Source: Bacteroidota bacterium
GTDB taxonomy: Bacteria > Bacteroidota > Bacteroidia > B-17B0 > Aurantibacillaceae
Reading direction: 5' to 3'
Length of the DNA: 64,000 bases
NCBI GenBank assembly: GCA_016185125.1
Contig: JACPOC010000052.1
Location: 41,872-105,871 of the forward strand
The notes beneath the pieces are model-generated. The model made no database searches. It worked only from the letters and a program-made list of their open reading frames with translations, and had not been told where the DNA came from. Shown here one piece after another: positions 11,114 to 22,645 of the stretch. Position numbers and translations under genes: made by a program. Position 1 is the first letter of the stretch. Each line of letters opens with the position of its first letter.

Positions 11114-11208
11114 TTATTTAGCGGGTTCGGCTTTGCTTGATTAGCTAAAAAAGCACAAATCCAACAGCGCATCTTTTTATTTTTTATTATCTTCAACCAA
11201 TTATTTTT

Positions 11209-13020
11209 ATGGGAAATTATATTTTTTTAGGCTTGGTAATTGCCTCCTTTTTCGGACTTAGTAAACTATTTGCTAAAGCGGGGATTGAAAGCTGGAAAGG
11301 CTGGGTGCCATTTTACAACTTCTATTGCCTTTCCAAATTATTAAATAAACCCTGGTGGTGGTGCTTAATAATGGCCGTGCCCGGGGTTAATATTTTAATG
11401 TACGGAGTTTACGGTTTTAATGTAGCAAGGGCATTTAACAAACCTTCCAACTCCGATCTTTTATTTGCATCATTGCTTCCGTATATTTTCTTTGTAAAAA
11501 TTGGATTAGACCCTACGGCAAAATTTGTTGGTCTTGAAAGATATAAAATTGAACCTATTAAATTTATTAAAAACTGGGCCGACCCCATCATTTTTGCAGT
11601 AATAGCCGCAAGTATTATTCGAGGTTATTTTATCGAAGCCTTTACCATTCCCACATCTTCACTCGAAAAAAGTTTAATGGTGGGCGATTTCTTATTCGTA
11701 AATAAATTTGCTTACGGCCCAAAAATTCCTCAAACACCATTATCGTTTCCTTTTGCGCATCACACGCTTCCATTAAGCGAAACAAAAAAATCGTATTTAG
11801 AATGGATAAAGCTTCCCTACTTCCGGTTGCCGGGCTTTGGCACAGTAAAAAATAATCAAATTGTTGTATTCAATTATCCCGATGGAGATACGGTTTTACA
11901 AAGCGAACAAAACATGAGTTATTACGCACTGAAGCGCTACTTTGCTCAGATTCTTGAAAATGAAGATTTACGCTCAGGACAAAAACTACAAACCAAATCA
12001 TATTACGCTGCCAAAACAAACGAATTAATCAATAATGAAGATGCCGTTAATCTTATAAACGGAAAACGAATGGGCAAAATTATAGCTCGTCCGGTTGATA
12101 AACGTGAGCATTACGTAAAACGTTGCGTAGGTATTGCCGGAGATAATTTTCAAATTAAGGATGGCGAAATTTACATTAATGATAAAAAACAAGAAATGCC
12201 TGCCAACGCGCAACATAATTATTACGTAAAGTGTAAAAGCAGAGTGTTCGGCGAAGAAATAAACCTGCCTAATGGCCAGCCTTCTCTCAGCAATCTTACT
12301 GCATTAGATTCTTTAGATATTTATGTAACGGAAGTTGGCATTGCGGCCATAGCAAAAGATACAGTGGTGTACCGTTTAAATATGCCGGCACATGTGGCAG
12401 CAAGGGTTAAAAATATGGCGGATGTAATTTCAATTGAAAGAAAAATTGATAAAAAAAACGATATTGATAATTCAGTTTTTCCTCACAATGCATCGTATGC
12501 ATGGAACAATGATAATTTTGGTCCGCTGCAAATACCAAGAGAAGGTTTAACCCTTCCTATTGATACGCATAATGTTTGTTTGTATGAAAAGATAATGAAC
12601 ACTTACGATGACGGAATTCATCAGGTAACAAAACAAGGCTCACAGGTTTTATTCGACGGCAAACCCATTACAAGCTATACCTTTAAACAAAATTATTATT
12701 TTATGATGGGCGATAACCGTCATAATAGCGCGGATAGCCGCAGCTGGGGCTTTGTTCCTTTCGATCATATTGTAGGTTCTCCGTTTTTTGTATGGTTTAG
12801 TATGAAGTATTCCGAAAATAATCCTGTAAGCGGAAAGTCGGCAGTTAAATCTTTGACTAAAAACAGCAAAGAAGGAAAATTCAGATGGGAACGTTTTTTA
12901 TGTTATGTAAAAGATGGTAATTTACATTCAGTTAAAATTCCATTTATTTTAATTGTACTTGCAATCTGGGGCTTCAATAAATGGAATCACCGACGCAAAT
13001 TAAAAGCTGGAAAAATTTAA
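11209..13020 (+). CDS. lepB: signal peptidase I, large Bacteroidota-type
   Basis: [61 protein letters not shown]. Confidence 0.92.
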   Translation: MGNYIFLGLVIASFFGLSKLFAKAGIESWKGWVPFYNFYCLSKLLNKPWWWCLIMAVPGVNILMYGVYGFNVARAFNKPSNSDLLFASLLPYIFFVKIGLDPTAKFVGLERYKIEPIKFIKNWADPIIFAVIAASIIRGYFIEAFTIPTSSLEKSLMVGDFLFVNKFAYGPKIPQTPLSFPFAHHTLPLSETKKSYLEWIKLPYFRLPGFGTVKNNQIVVFNYPDGDTVLQSEQNMSYYALKRYFAQILENEDLRSGQKLQTKSYYAAKTNELINNEDAVNLINGKRMGKIIARPVDKREHYVKRCVGIAGDNFQIKDGEIYINDKKQEMPANAQHNYYVKCKSRVFGEEINLPNGQPSLSNLTALDSLDIYVTEVGIAAIAKDTVVYRLNMPAHVAARVKNMADVISIERKIDKKNDIDNSVFPHNASYAWNNDNFGPLQIPREGLTLPIDTHNVCLYEKIMNTYDDGIHQVTKQGSQVLFDGKPITSYTFKQNYYFMMGDNRHNSADSRSWGFVPFDHIVGSPFFVWFSMKYSENNPVSGKSAVKSLTKNSKEGKFRWERFLCYVKDGNLHSVKIPFILIVLAIWGFNKWNHRRKLKAGKI

Positions 13021-13891
13021 AAAATATTACACACCTATTCGTCATGCAAAATGGTTTGCCAGCGGCGCTGTTGCCTTGCTTATTTTTATTTTGCTCCGGG
13101 TTTTTGTATTTGACATTGTAAAAATAAACTCGCAAGACATGTTATCCACCTACGGAGTGGGTTCAACGTTTCTTATAAAAAAATTGGCGAACCATTATCA
13201 AACTAATGATTTTGTTTACTACACGTTCCCTTCAATAGATTCAACAATAAATGGCACCCGTTGCTTACAGCGGATAATAGGACTTCCGGGAGATACCATT
13301 GAAATAAAACAAAAACTTTTGTACATAAATAATTTTTTAATTACGGATATGCCGGATCTTAAACATAATTATTTTATTAAAAGTAAAATTAAACTGGATA
13401 CAGTTTTTAAAACGCGCTATAATTTGATTGAAGGCGGGCAAATATCTGAAAACCTTGATTATAGTTTTTCATTAACTGCTTTGGAAGCGGATGTCCTTAA
13501 AAAAGATTCGTTAATAGTAAAGGTAACTATGAAAACAGAGTTAAAAGATGCATTTGACGAAACACTGTTCCCTTATTCGCATCATTTTAACTGGAACATG
13601 GATAACTATGGCAAACTCTATATCCCGAAAAGAAATGACACACTTACATTAGATTCAATCAATATTTATTTATACGCAAACCTTATCATTACCTACGAAG
13701 GCAATGATTTAAAAATAAAAAACGACAGTATTTTTATCAATCAACAATATTCAAAGAAGTACGCCGTTCAAAAAAATTATTATTTCGTTATGGGAGATAA
13801 TAGGGATAACTCCAATGATTCACGCATGTGCGGCTTTATACCTGAAGAGTATATTAAAGGCAAAGTGATATCTGTTTTAAGAAAAAAGTAA
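13007..13891 (+). CDS. second signal peptidase I (S26 family); N-terminus ambiguous
   Basis: INSQDML...[18 protein letters not shown]...[30 protein letters not shown]-terminal TM segment [19 protein letters not shown] extends upstream of the ORF-track TTG start with no ATG in frame. Confidence 0.8.
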   Translation: MEKFKKYYTPIRHAKWFASGAVALLIFILLRVFVFDIVKINSQDMLSTYGVGSTFLIKKLANHYQTNDFVYYTFPSIDSTINGTRCLQRIIGLPGDTIEIKQKLLYINNFLITDMPDLKHNYFIKSKIKLDTVFKTRYNLIEGGQISENLDYSFSLTALEADVLKKDSLIVKVTMKTELKDAFDETLFPYSHHFNWNMDNYGKLYIPKRNDTLTLDSINIYLYANLIITYEGNDLKIKNDSIFINQQYSKKYAVQKNYYFVMGDNRDNSNDSRMCGFIPEEYIKGKVISVLRKK

Positions 13892-13892
13892 A

Positions 13893-14528
13893 ATGAACGT
13901 TCTGCTCAGCACCGCTTATTGGCCCAACTTATATTATTTCTATTACATATTTAATGCAGATACTATAACTATAGAGCAGCAGGATCACTACATAAAACAA
14001 AGTTATAGAAACAGAACGCGCATTTTAACCGCTAACGGCAGCTTAGATTTAACAATTCCCATAAAAAAAACCGCGCATAAAGAATTAGTTTCAGAGCTTC
14101 AAATTTCATACAGCGATCAATGGCAAACCAAACACTGGCGCGCAATTACCAGTGCCTACAAAAATTCCCCTTACTTCGATTTTTTTGAGGATGATATTAA
14201 AAAAATGTATACAACTGATTATGAATATTTAATCGACTACAATCTTGAACAGTTAAAAATAATATTCGGACTTTTAAGAATTAAAAAAGAAATAATTCTT
14301 AGTACAGAGTATATAAAAGAACCTGAAAATACGATTGATCTTAGAGAACACATTCATCCAAAAAAAACATTTTCGAAAGATGGCCCTGATAACTTTTTAC
14401 TGAAATCTTATTATCAAACGTTCGAGAGCAAATTCGGATTCACTCCCAACCTCAGCATACTTGATCTTGTTTTAAATAAAGGTCTTGATACCTTACATTA
14501 TTTCCCTAAAGAAACTTTAACGTTATAA
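13893..14528 (+). CDS. WbqC-like family protein
   Basis: MNVLLSTAYWPNLYYFYYIFNADTITIEQQDHYIKQSYRNRTRILTANGSLDLTIPI; follows lepB. Confidence 0.8.
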   Translation: MNVLLSTAYWPNLYYFYYIFNADTITIEQQDHYIKQSYRNRTRILTANGSLDLTIPIKKTAHKELVSELQISYSDQWQTKHWRAITSAYKNSPYFDFFEDDIKKMYTTDYEYLIDYNLEQLKIIFGLLRIKKEIILSTEYIKEPENTIDLREHIHPKKTFSKDGPDNFLLKSYYQTFESKFGFTPNLSILDLVLNKGLDTLHYFPKETLTL

Positions 14529-15532
14529 GCCCCTTTATTACCGGAATTAAACACCGTTTCGTAAATAGATATCATGATCATGCCCGAGGTTTTTGCAGTA
14601 CCACTGAATTTTGCCCCGGCCTTTAAATTTTCGGTAGAAGCTTCTCCAATTTTATAAACTAACTGACCATAAGTGGGATATCCACCTGAAGAATATTCGC
14701 CTACTTCTCCACCTGAACTATACGGTTTTGTAAATTCGGCAGCTCCTTCTGCCTTGCTGCTTCCATCGGGTTTATATTTAGAGTTGCTTAAACTTGCAAG
14801 AGTTACCTCGCCATTGGCAGTGATGTTGAATCGCTGCCCTGCTTTTACGGTAACACCTGTTTTAAGCCAACCGCCATTCGTATTTCCGGAAATATGTTTG
14901 GAGGCCGGCACTTTAAAAGAAAACTCACCTTTTCCGGGCTCCACGGCAACAGAAATATCAACACTTTTAATCTTTTCTTTAGGCACAGATAGGTTTCCGT
15001 ATTCTGTTTTTATATCCATCTTGGCAAAATTATAGGTGCCGCCCATTGTATAATTATTATCCATGGTTAAAATATCTTCAATAGGAGCATCGTAATTTAA
15101 ATTACCTGAAGCTTTAATTTCTGACAAAGCATTATCAATGGTAAATTCTCCTGAGTAAGTTGACTCCTCTGAAATATTTTTCGGATCATTATAAAATTCA
15201 TTAATTGCCGGGATAGCTTTAATGCCAAGTTTAACAAGATCGTTATAAGCGCTTTTACGAGTATCTTCATTATTACTGGTTGAAAGTATCTTCAAATGAG
15301 TTTTAGCTTTTTCATTGGTGGTATTATCTTTTCCTAATCCTACTTCAATATGACTGATTTTACCAACAGGTATTATTAATTTGCCGTAAGCGGTAATTAA
15401 TTCTATGTCATTGATGGTAGTGGTGCCTTTAATAATGTTTCCATCTAAAAGATCAAGGCTAACATCGGCCAGCTTTTGTGCAGACATATTAATTACCGAA
15501 AACGCTACCAATGCAAAAATTACTTTCTTCAT
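14498..15532 (-). CDS. secreted hypothetical protein with PA-IL/lectin-like beta region
   Basis: Signal peptide; GGWLKTGVTVKAGQRFNITANGEVTLASLSNSKYKPDGSS...TSGMIMISIYETVFN. Confidence 0.55.
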   Translation of the reverse strand: MKKVIFALVAFSVINMSAQKLADVSLDLLDGNIIKGTTTINDIELITAYGKLIIPVGKISHIEVGLGKDNTTNEKAKTHLKILSTSNNEDTRKSAYNDLVKLGIKAIPAINEFYNDPKNISEESTYSGEFTIDNALSEIKASGNLNYDAPIEDILTMDNNYTMGGTYNFAKMDIKTEYGNLSVPKEKIKSVDISVAVEPGKGEFSFKVPASKHISGNTNGGWLKTGVTVKAGQRFNITANGEVTLASLSNSKYKPDGSSKAEGAAEFTKPYSSGGEVGEYSSGGYPTYGQLVYKIGEASTENLKAGAKFSGTAKTSGMIMISIYETVFNSGNKGAYNVKVSLGK

Positions 15533-15556
15533 GATGTTGAAATTTTATTAAAAAGA

Positions 15557-16462
15557 TTATATCCCCAAAGTTCCGCTCAACATAGTAACATCAGTAGTAG
15601 AAGTAGAATCTATTGGTTTAATGGCTATAACCGGAACCTTGCTCAGGTGAATAACCTGCTGTGCATAAGGTCCCAGAAAAAAACCGCTAAGTTCCGCGTC
15701 CTGATCGGTCATTATTACTAAAAGATCAGCATCAATTTTTTGCGTATAATCAACGGTGGCCGTGGCTCGGTTTTTTACATTATTTAAAACGTCAGAACTA
15801 AAGCTTACACCTTTTTCCTTTGCCAGTTTTTCAATTTGATGAATAATTAATTCTATAGAAGGTTTTTCATGCTCTTCGCCCTGGCTCAATAAAGCAAGTG
15901 CGCAAACCTGAGCATTGAATTTTTTAGCCATCTCTAAAGTATAATTAACTTTTTGACGGGTGTGGGCACTCGTATCAATTGGCAACAAGATTTTATTATA
16001 ACCTTCATGCAGTGCCTCGCTGCTCATAGCCATAGTAGGACAATGAGATTTAGTAAGTACTTTAAGCGCGTTGCTTCCAATTACTAATTCTTCAAGCGGT
16101 GAGTATCCATGCGTTCCCATTACAATTAAGGATGCGTCAATTTCTTTAGCCACATTAACAATTTCATTACTTGGGTTGCCGGTTTTAATTATAAATTCAA
16201 TTTTAACATCATGCTCCAATTTAAACTCTTCCGCCAACTGTGCCAGTTTTTGTTCTGCTTTATTTTCAATATCATTATTGGCTGTAAATTGCATCAACGG
16301 AACGAACATATTTTGCGCCATGTACTGCGCGTTAATTACATGAAGTAAGTACACATCGCCCTTTGACAGCTTGGCAATATAAGCACCGTGCCTGATAGCA
16401 AGTTCGGAAGTTTCACTGAAATCAACAGGAATTAAAATTTTAGAAGAATTAAAATGAATCAT
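15557..16462 (-). CDS. universal stress protein (tandem UspA)
   Basis: KILIPVDFSETSELAIRHGAYIAK...LIVMGTHGYSPLEELVIGSNALKVL and a second UspA half. Confidence 0.9.
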   Translation of the reverse strand: MIHFNSSKILIPVDFSETSELAIRHGAYIAKLSKGDVYLLHVINAQYMAQNMFVPLMQFTANNDIENKAEQKLAQLAEEFKLEHDVKIEFIIKTGNPSNEIVNVAKEIDASLIVMGTHGYSPLEELVIGSNALKVLTKSHCPTMAMSSEALHEGYNKILLPIDTSAHTRQKVNYTLEMAKKFNAQVCALALLSQGEEHEKPSIELIIHQIEKLAKEKGVSFSSDVLNNVKNRATATVDYTQKIDADLLVIMTDQDAELSGFFLGPYAQQVIHLSKVPVIAIKPIDSTSTTDVTMLSGTLGI

Positions 16463-16525
16463 ATTTATTGAAGATTAATTATTATTTGAATAATTAAATA
16501 TAATAAAAACTTAAAGACGAAATAA

Positions 16526-18220
16526 TTAAACCGCTAATTTCTTATAGCGAGGGCGTTTAGGTTCAACATTTCCTAAGCGCTTCTTTCTGTTTTCTTCGTA
16601 TTCGCTGTACCCCCCTTCAAAATAAACAACACTGCTGTCGCCTTCAAAAGCCAAAATATGCGTACAAACCCTGTCTAAGAACCACCTGTCGTGACTGATA
16701 ATTACCGCGCAACCGGCAAAGTTTTCCAGACCTTCCTCCAGCGCACGAAGCGTGTTTACATCCAAATCGTTGGTAGGCTCATCGAGTAATAAAACATTCC
16801 CCTCTTCCTTTAAAGCCATAGCAAGATGCAAACGGTTACGCTCTCCACCGGAAAGCACACTCACCTTTTTACCCTGATCGCTGCCTGCAAAATTAAATTT
16901 AGAAATATAAGCACGCGAATTCATTGGCTTTCCTCCCAAAATCAAATTATCCAGGCCACCGCTGATAACATCATACACGGTTTTATTAGCCTCTAATTCT
17001 TTATGATTCTGATCCACATAACTGATCTTAACTGTTGGCCCAACCTTGAACGAACCACTATTTGGATTTTCTTCACCCATAATCATACGAAATAAAGTAG
17101 TTTTACCTGCACCGTTAGGCCCTATAATTCCTACAATTCCTGCAGGCGGTAATTTAAAATTTAAATGCTCGTATAATAACCGATCGCCAAATCCTTTACT
17201 TACCTCAATGGCTTCAATTACTTCAGAACCAAGCCGCGGACCGTTAGGAATAAAAATCTCCAGGTTGTCTTCTTTTGCTTTGGTATCTTCCCCTAACATT
17301 TTTTCGTAATTGCCTAAACGCGCTTTTTGTTTAACCCCACGGCCTTTTACGCCTTGACGCACCCATTGTAATTCGCGCGCTAATATTTTTTGACGTTTAC
17401 TTTCAGTTTTTTCTTCCTGCTTTAAACGCGCGCCTTTTTGCTCGAGCCAGCTGCTGTAATTACCTTTCCAAGGAATGCCTTCGCCCCTGTCTAACTCCAA
17501 AATCCATCCTGCAACATTATCAAGGAAATATCTGTCGTGGGTTACTGCAATAATGGTTCCCTTGTACTGTTGCAAATGTTGTTCCAGCCAATCAACACTT
17601 TCAGCATCCAGGTGATTGGTTGGCTCATCTAATAATAAAATATCCGGCTCTTGTAATAACAAACGGCAAAGAGCAACCCGGCGTCTTTCTCCTCCAGATA
17701 ACACTTTTATGAGAGTATCGCTTTCCGGACAACGCAAGGCATCCATCGAACGCTCCAAACGGTTATCGAGATTCCAAAGATCGTGTTGATCAATCTGCTC
17801 CTGAAGCGCCGCTTGACGATTGATGAGTTTATCCATTTTATCAGGATCGTTCAAAATCTCTTCGTCGCCAAATTTATTATTAACCTCTTCAAATTCGTTT
17901 AAAACATCCATGTGCTTTTGTACCCCTTCGCGCACTACTTCAATCACCGTTTTATTTTCATCCAGTTTTGGCTCTTGCTCCAGCATACCAATGGAATAGC
18001 CGGGCGATTGATGTATTTCCCCAATATAATCTTTATCCATTCCCGCAATTATGCGCAGTAGAGTAGATTTACCGGAACCATTTAAACCTAAAACGCCTAT
18101 TTTGGCGCCGTAATAAAATGAAATATAAATATCCTTAAGTACCTGCTTTTGAGGCGGATGAATTTTTGAAACGTTAACCATACTGAATATGATTTGGCGT
18201 CCTTCGGGTGTGGTAGACAT
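16526..18220 (-). CDS. ettA: energy-dependent translational throttle protein EttA (ABC-F)
   Basis: Two ABC domains; LDEPTNHLDAESVDWLEQHLQQYKGTIIAVTHDRYFLDNVAGWILELDRGEGIPWKGNYSSWLEQK. Confidence 0.95.
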   Translation of the reverse strand: MSTTPEGRQIIFSMVNVSKIHPPQKQVLKDIYISFYYGAKIGVLGLNGSGKSTLLRIIAGMDKDYIGEIHQSPGYSIGMLEQEPKLDENKTVIEVVREGVQKHMDVLNEFEEVNNKFGDEEILNDPDKMDKLINRQAALQEQIDQHDLWNLDNRLERSMDALRCPESDTLIKVLSGGERRRVALCRLLLQEPDILLLDEPTNHLDAESVDWLEQHLQQYKGTIIAVTHDRYFLDNVAGWILELDRGEGIPWKGNYSSWLEQKGARLKQEEKTESKRQKILARELQWVRQGVKGRGVKQKARLGNYEKMLGEDTKAKEDNLEIFIPNGPRLGSEVIEAIEVSKGFGDRLLYEHLNFKLPPAGIVGIIGPNGAGKTTLFRMIMGEENPNSGSFKVGPTVKISYVDQNHKELEANKTVYDVISGGLDNLILGGKPMNSRAYISKFNFAGSDQGKKVSVLSGGERNRLHLAMALKEEGNVLLLDEPTNDLDVNTLRALEEGLENFAGCAVIISHDRWFLDRVCTHILAFEGDSSVVYFEGGYSEYEENRKKRLGNVEPKRPRYKKLAV

Positions 18221-18356
18221 GATTTTAAATTTAAGGTAACGAAGTTAACGAATGTTTAAAGAAATAAAAAACTTTAAGCTTAAATCCAATTTTATGACTT
18301 AAGAAATCCTTGCCACTATGCTTCATCAACGCGGGAAATTACGCGAAAGAAGGAAT

Positions 18357-18677
18357 TTAATCTTTTTTCCAAAGCGAGAAATACAATTTGATATCGCGGT
18401 AACAAATAAGTTTTATTTTTTCCACTTCAAAGTTTTCACTCCGGAATAAACCTTTCGAGTTAAGATTATCTTCCTTAATACCTGAGCCGTTCAAGCTAAG
18501 CTGAAACAGCTTTCCCTTCCCATCGACTGCTTCCATAAAAAGCGTAATTTTTTCAGAAAAAGATTCGTACTCTATTTTATAATAGAGATTGTTAATATTA
18601 ATTTTGGATGGAAGTACAAGTGTAACATCATCCTTATCGGTTAAATCAATAATTATTCTGTTGAAAATAGTATACAC
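18357..18677 (-). CDS. hypothetical protein
   Basis: 106-aa ORF. Confidence 0.5.
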   Translation of the reverse strand: MYTIFNRIIIDLTDKDDVTLVLPSKININNLYYKIEYESFSEKITLFMEAVDGKGKLFQLSLNGSGIKEDNLNSKGLFRSENFEVEKIKLICYRDIKLYFSLWKKD

Positions 18678-18926
18678 ACTTTAAAATAAGCAAAAAAAGT
18701 ACCAGTTTTAGTCATGAAGTATTCCGCCGATATTTTACCAAACTATTTACCAAGCTGAGAAAGTGGTAGAAATTATGGGATAAATTGTAGAAAATCTTTC
18801 CCTTCAATGAGTTAACTCTACAAAAAGTAACCCGAGGGGTTAGGAACTAAAAGGGATAAATAAATTCCTGCCCCTTAGTTGGCACGAAATTTTTAGTCAG
18901 TTTAACATAACCAATTAAAAAAAATT

Positions 18927-19337
18927 ATGAAAAAATTAATTATTGTTTTTATTACCTTGCTGTTTGCACAGGCAAATACCATTATGGCTCAGAAACCTGG
19001 CGTTGTGGTTAGTAAAAAAGAAGGGTGGCATAAAATAGGCGAAGTTAAAGCAAATTTTAAAATGGAGAAAGAATCCATTGTTGTTATTGGTGCCGATAAA
19101 TTCAAAGCTGTTAAATTAATGGTGAAAGAAGCTCCTATTAACATCTTGGCCATGCAAGTGTTTTATGAAGGCGGAACTTCTGATGAGATTAAAGTTGAGA
19201 ATGAGGTTAAAGCCGGAGAAACCACAAAGGACTTTAATGTAAAAGAAATAGCTATTAAAAAGGTTTCATTTACATACAAAACCCAACCTAACTCAAAACA
19301 TGATAGAGCGCATGTTGAACTCTGGGGATTGAAATAA
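18927..19337 (+). CDS. secreted hypothetical protein (DUF2541-like)
   Basis: Signal peptide, then WHKIGEVKANFKMEKESIVVIGADKFKAVKLMVKEAPINI...; followed by a strong terminator. Confidence 0.6.
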   Translation: MKKLIIVFITLLFAQANTIMAQKPGVVVSKKEGWHKIGEVKANFKMEKESIVVIGADKFKAVKLMVKEAPINILAMQVFYEGGTSDEIKVENEVKAGETTKDFNVKEIAIKKVSFTYKTQPNSKHDRAHVELWGLK

Positions 19338-19355
19338 ATTTTAAAACCAAAAAAA

Positions 19356-19388
19356 AACCGGTTCAAAAGCGAACCGGTTTTTTTTTTG
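19356..19388 (+). terminator. Rho-independent terminator
   Basis: AACCGGTTC-AAAAGC-GAACCGGTT perfect stem then T-run. Confidence 0.9.
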
Positions 19389-19623
19389 CCTTTTTAAGGT
19401 TTTGGGTGAATTGTGCCACACAATTATCAATGTTTTTTAAAATTTAAATTTTCATAATCTGTATTCCGGTCAAAATCTCTTCAATCACTAATTTGTGAGA
19501 TTTGATAATTATTCATCGCAAATATTAAGTCAAAATTGAAACTTTGAGCCTGCAAAATAATCTTTAACAATCTTTTGAGGAGTAAATTTAAACGCTTATT
19601 TATAAAATCATTATATTTATATC

Positions 19624-21075
19624 TTGGCCTCCTACTCCATAAGCAAATCTTCTTTCCTTAAATTTGAACAATGCTCTAAAGCGTTTTTTCTTTATAAAAA
19701 ACACCCTTATTTAAGAGATAAATTATCCATTGATAAAAGGCTAACGTTTAAACGCGGTAACGATGTTGGTTTTTTTGCGCAAAAGCTTTTCCCCGGAGGT
19801 ATTGATGTTTCGGTGGAAACAAAAAACGCAACTCAGGCCTATGAACTTACTCAAAAATTAATAGAAAGTAAACAAAGCGTTATTTACGAAGCCACTTTTA
19901 TTTTTAAGGAAGTGCTGATAATGGCGGATATTCTTCACTATGAAAACGGCCGTTATTTTGCGTACGAAGTAAAAAGTTCCATTAAAGTTTCTGAAGTTTA
20001 TTTGCGGGATGCCTGCCTTCAATACTACGTTTTAAAAAACAGTTTGCCGGGCTTTGAAGATCTTTTTTTAACCACCTTAAATGCCGATTACATTCTGGAA
20101 GGCGAGATTGACCCTAGAAAATTATTTAAAAAACGCAGTGTTAAAAAAGAGGCGGAAAAAAATTTCGGATATTTTGAGGATAAAATTAAAGATGCTTCAC
20201 TTCTTATAGAAATGAATGCTATCCCAAATATCAGTGTTGGCAAACATTGTTTTAAACCATACCCATGCGATTTTTTTGATACTTGCTGGAAAGATATTGC
20301 AAACGAAGAAAGCATTTTTAATCTTCCTTTTATTAATAAAGATAAACTGTTTGAATGGCACGAAGCAGGAATTAAAAACGTTTCTGAGATTAAAGATGAA
20401 TGGATAGAAAAGCCCGGCCATTTAAAAATAAAAAATTCTTTTGTCAATAAAAGTGCCATTATAAATCGTCAAAAAATTTCAGAGTTGCTGGCCACTTTGC
20501 AGGAACCTCTGGCAGCCGTTGATATGGAAATTTGGTCGGCGGCCATACCCCAATTAGCCGGAACAAAACCCTTTCAACAAATTCCTTTTCTATTTTGCGT
20601 AAGCGATGGCTATAAGGAAAATTATTTTTTATCAGAACATTTTACCGATGAACGCGAAAAATTTGCACAAGAACTTATTGCGCAAACAGAAAAATACAAC
20701 ACCTTATTGGTGTACGATAAAACAATGGAAGAGTTGGCTATTAATGGCTTAAAATCTTATTGTTCAGAGTATGCTCTGGAACTGGAAAAGGTAAAAGAAA
20801 AGCTTGTAGACGTATTTGATATTTTTAGGGATTTGCATTACTATGATCCAAAATTCAAAAATAATTTTTCTCTTAAAACGCTAAGCGAGGTTTTTAACAC
20901 AGGGGTTACCTATTCTGATATTCAATCCGGACTAGAAGCTATGAATCAATTTGAAGTACTGCGAAATGAACCAGAGGGAATTGAGAAGCAGAGGTTGCGG
21001 CAAAATTTAATTGATTATTGTATGAATGACGCCACAGCCACTCTAAAACTTGTAGAATATCTTAAAAAACTTTAA
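19624..21075 (+). CDS. DUF2779-like protein (RecB-like PD-(D/E)XK region)
   Basis: SISKSSFLKFEQCSKAFFLYKKHP...RGNDVGFFAQKLFPGGIDV; C-terminal YCMNDATATLKLVEYL; TTG start. Confidence 0.75.
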   Translation: MASYSISKSSFLKFEQCSKAFFLYKKHPYLRDKLSIDKRLTFKRGNDVGFFAQKLFPGGIDVSVETKNATQAYELTQKLIESKQSVIYEATFIFKEVLIMADILHYENGRYFAYEVKSSIKVSEVYLRDACLQYYVLKNSLPGFEDLFLTTLNADYILEGEIDPRKLFKKRSVKKEAEKNFGYFEDKIKDASLLIEMNAIPNISVGKHCFKPYPCDFFDTCWKDIANEESIFNLPFINKDKLFEWHEAGIKNVSEIKDEWIEKPGHLKIKNSFVNKSAIINRQKISELLATLQEPLAAVDMEIWSAAIPQLAGTKPFQQIPFLFCVSDGYKENYFLSEHFTDEREKFAQELIAQTEKYNTLLVYDKTMEELAINGLKSYCSEYALELEKVKEKLVDVFDIFRDLHYYDPKFKNNFSLKTLSEVFNTGVTYSDIQSGLEAMNQFEVLRNEPEGIEKQRLRQNLIDYCMNDATATLKLVEYLKKL

Positions 21076-21129
21076 ACTAAAAACCCCCAACCAAACGCTG
21101 AGGGCTTTTAATTTCTATAACACTAAAAA

Positions 21130-21402
21130 TTAGTGTTTTTTTCCACCTTTTGAGTGAGAAGCTATTGAATCAGCTACACGAGCAGAATCAGCAGCATGGG
21201 CAGCAGCAGCAGCAGTTGCTTCAGCAGCATGAGCGGCTTCAGCTTCAGCAGCAGCAATTGAATCTTGCTTAGTTTTTTCTACAGCAGCAATTGAATCCGC
21301 TTTTTCTTTTTCGCGTTTTTCAATTTCTTCTTTTGATGGACCACAAGCTACAAAACCAGCAGTTAAAGCTGCAATAGCTACAATTGATAATACTTTTTTC
21401 AT
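21130..21402 (-). CDS. Ala-rich lipoprotein with DSIAA repeats
   Basis: MKKVLSIVAIAALTAGFVACGPSKEEIEKREKEKADSIAAVEKTKQDSIAAAEAEAAHAAEATAAAAAH. Confidence 0.65.
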   Translation of the reverse strand: MKKVLSIVAIAALTAGFVACGPSKEEIEKREKEKADSIAAVEKTKQDSIAAAEAEAAHAAEATAAAAAHAADSARVADSIASHSKGGKKH

Positions 21403-21556
21403 TTGTTGTCTTTTTTTATTAGGGTTAAATTCAGGCGCAAAAATAGGGGTTTTTCTTACACATTTACAAAAATTGTGAAAAAAAACAATAATTTTTCAAC
21501 AATTCACTCATAACTTCCCTCTCGGCTCGTTATAAACTTTAAATTTAACCCTGATT

Positions 21557-22591
21557 ATGTACAAATTTCTTAAGCTTCTGCTCTTTAGGTTCAACCCTGA
21601 GAAAGCGCATCATTTAACCCTATCTTTGTTAAAATCTGTTAATTTTTTACCCGGGGGCAAATTTCTCCTAAATCAACTTTATGGGAATAACCATCCAAAG
21701 CTTGTAAGAACCGTATTTGGCCTCCATTTTAAAAACCCCGTAGGTTTAGCTGCCGGACTAGATAAGGATGCCATTGCATTTGAAGAATTGGGATCATTAG
21801 GTTTTGGTTTTATCGAAGTGGGAACAGTTACACCAAAACCTCAATTGGGTAATGAAAAACCGCGGTTATTTCGATTAATAAAAGAGGAAGCAATTATTAA
21901 CCGCATGGGCTTTAATAATAAAGGGGCAGAATCTGCAGCGCAACATTTAAAAAAACGGAAAAATAAAACACTGATCATTGGTGGAAACATCGGAAAAAAC
22001 AAACTTACACCCAATGAAAACGCAACCCAGGATTATATCAATGGTTTTAATACACTTTTTGATCATGTAGATTATTTTGTGGTCAATGTATCTTCGCCCA
22101 ACACGCCCAATCTGCGCGATTTACAGGAAAAAGAACCCTTAACTAAACTGCTGAATACGTTACAAGATTTAAATAAAACAAAATCTGTAAAAAAACCCAT
22201 CCTTCTAAAAATTGCTCCTGATCTTACCAATAGCCAATTGGACGATATTATTGAAATTATAAACACTACTCAAATTGCAGGAGTTATTGCTACCAACACA
22301 ACTATTTTGCGGGAAGGGTTAAGTGTGTCAAAAGATGCTCTCGAAAAAATCGGCGCGGGAGGATTAAGCGGTAAACCTTTAGCGCAAAGAAGTACAGAGG
22401 TGATAAAGTATTTAAAACAAAAATCAGGCAATGCTTTTCCCATAATTGGAGTGGGAGGAATTCACTCGGCTAAAGATGCATTGGAGAAATTGGACGCAGG
22501 CGCCGACCTGATACAACTTTATACAGGTTTTATTTATAAAGGTCCGAAATTAATTAAAGAAATTAATGATGCTTTGCTTGCTGTAAAATAA
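21557..22591 (+). CDS. pyrD: quinone-dependent dihydroorotate dehydrogenase
   Basis: [37 protein letters not shown]...NRMGFNNKG...[13 protein letters not shown]. Confidence 0.95.
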   Translation: MYKFLKLLLFRFNPEKAHHLTLSLLKSVNFLPGGKFLLNQLYGNNHPKLVRTVFGLHFKNPVGLAAGLDKDAIAFEELGSLGFGFIEVGTVTPKPQLGNEKPRLFRLIKEEAIINRMGFNNKGAESAAQHLKKRKNKTLIIGGNIGKNKLTPNENATQDYINGFNTLFDHVDYFVVNVSSPNTPNLRDLQEKEPLTKLLNTLQDLNKTKSVKKPILLKIAPDLTNSQLDDIIEIINTTQIAGVIATNTTILREGLSVSKDALEKIGAGGLSGKPLAQRSTEVIKYLKQKSGNAFPIIGVGGIHSAKDALEKLDAGADLIQLYTGFIYKGPKLIKEINDALLAVK

Positions 22592-22645
22592 GAAATAAGT
22601 TTATAAATATTCAGTAGCTTTTAATACTAAATTTGTTTATACTAT

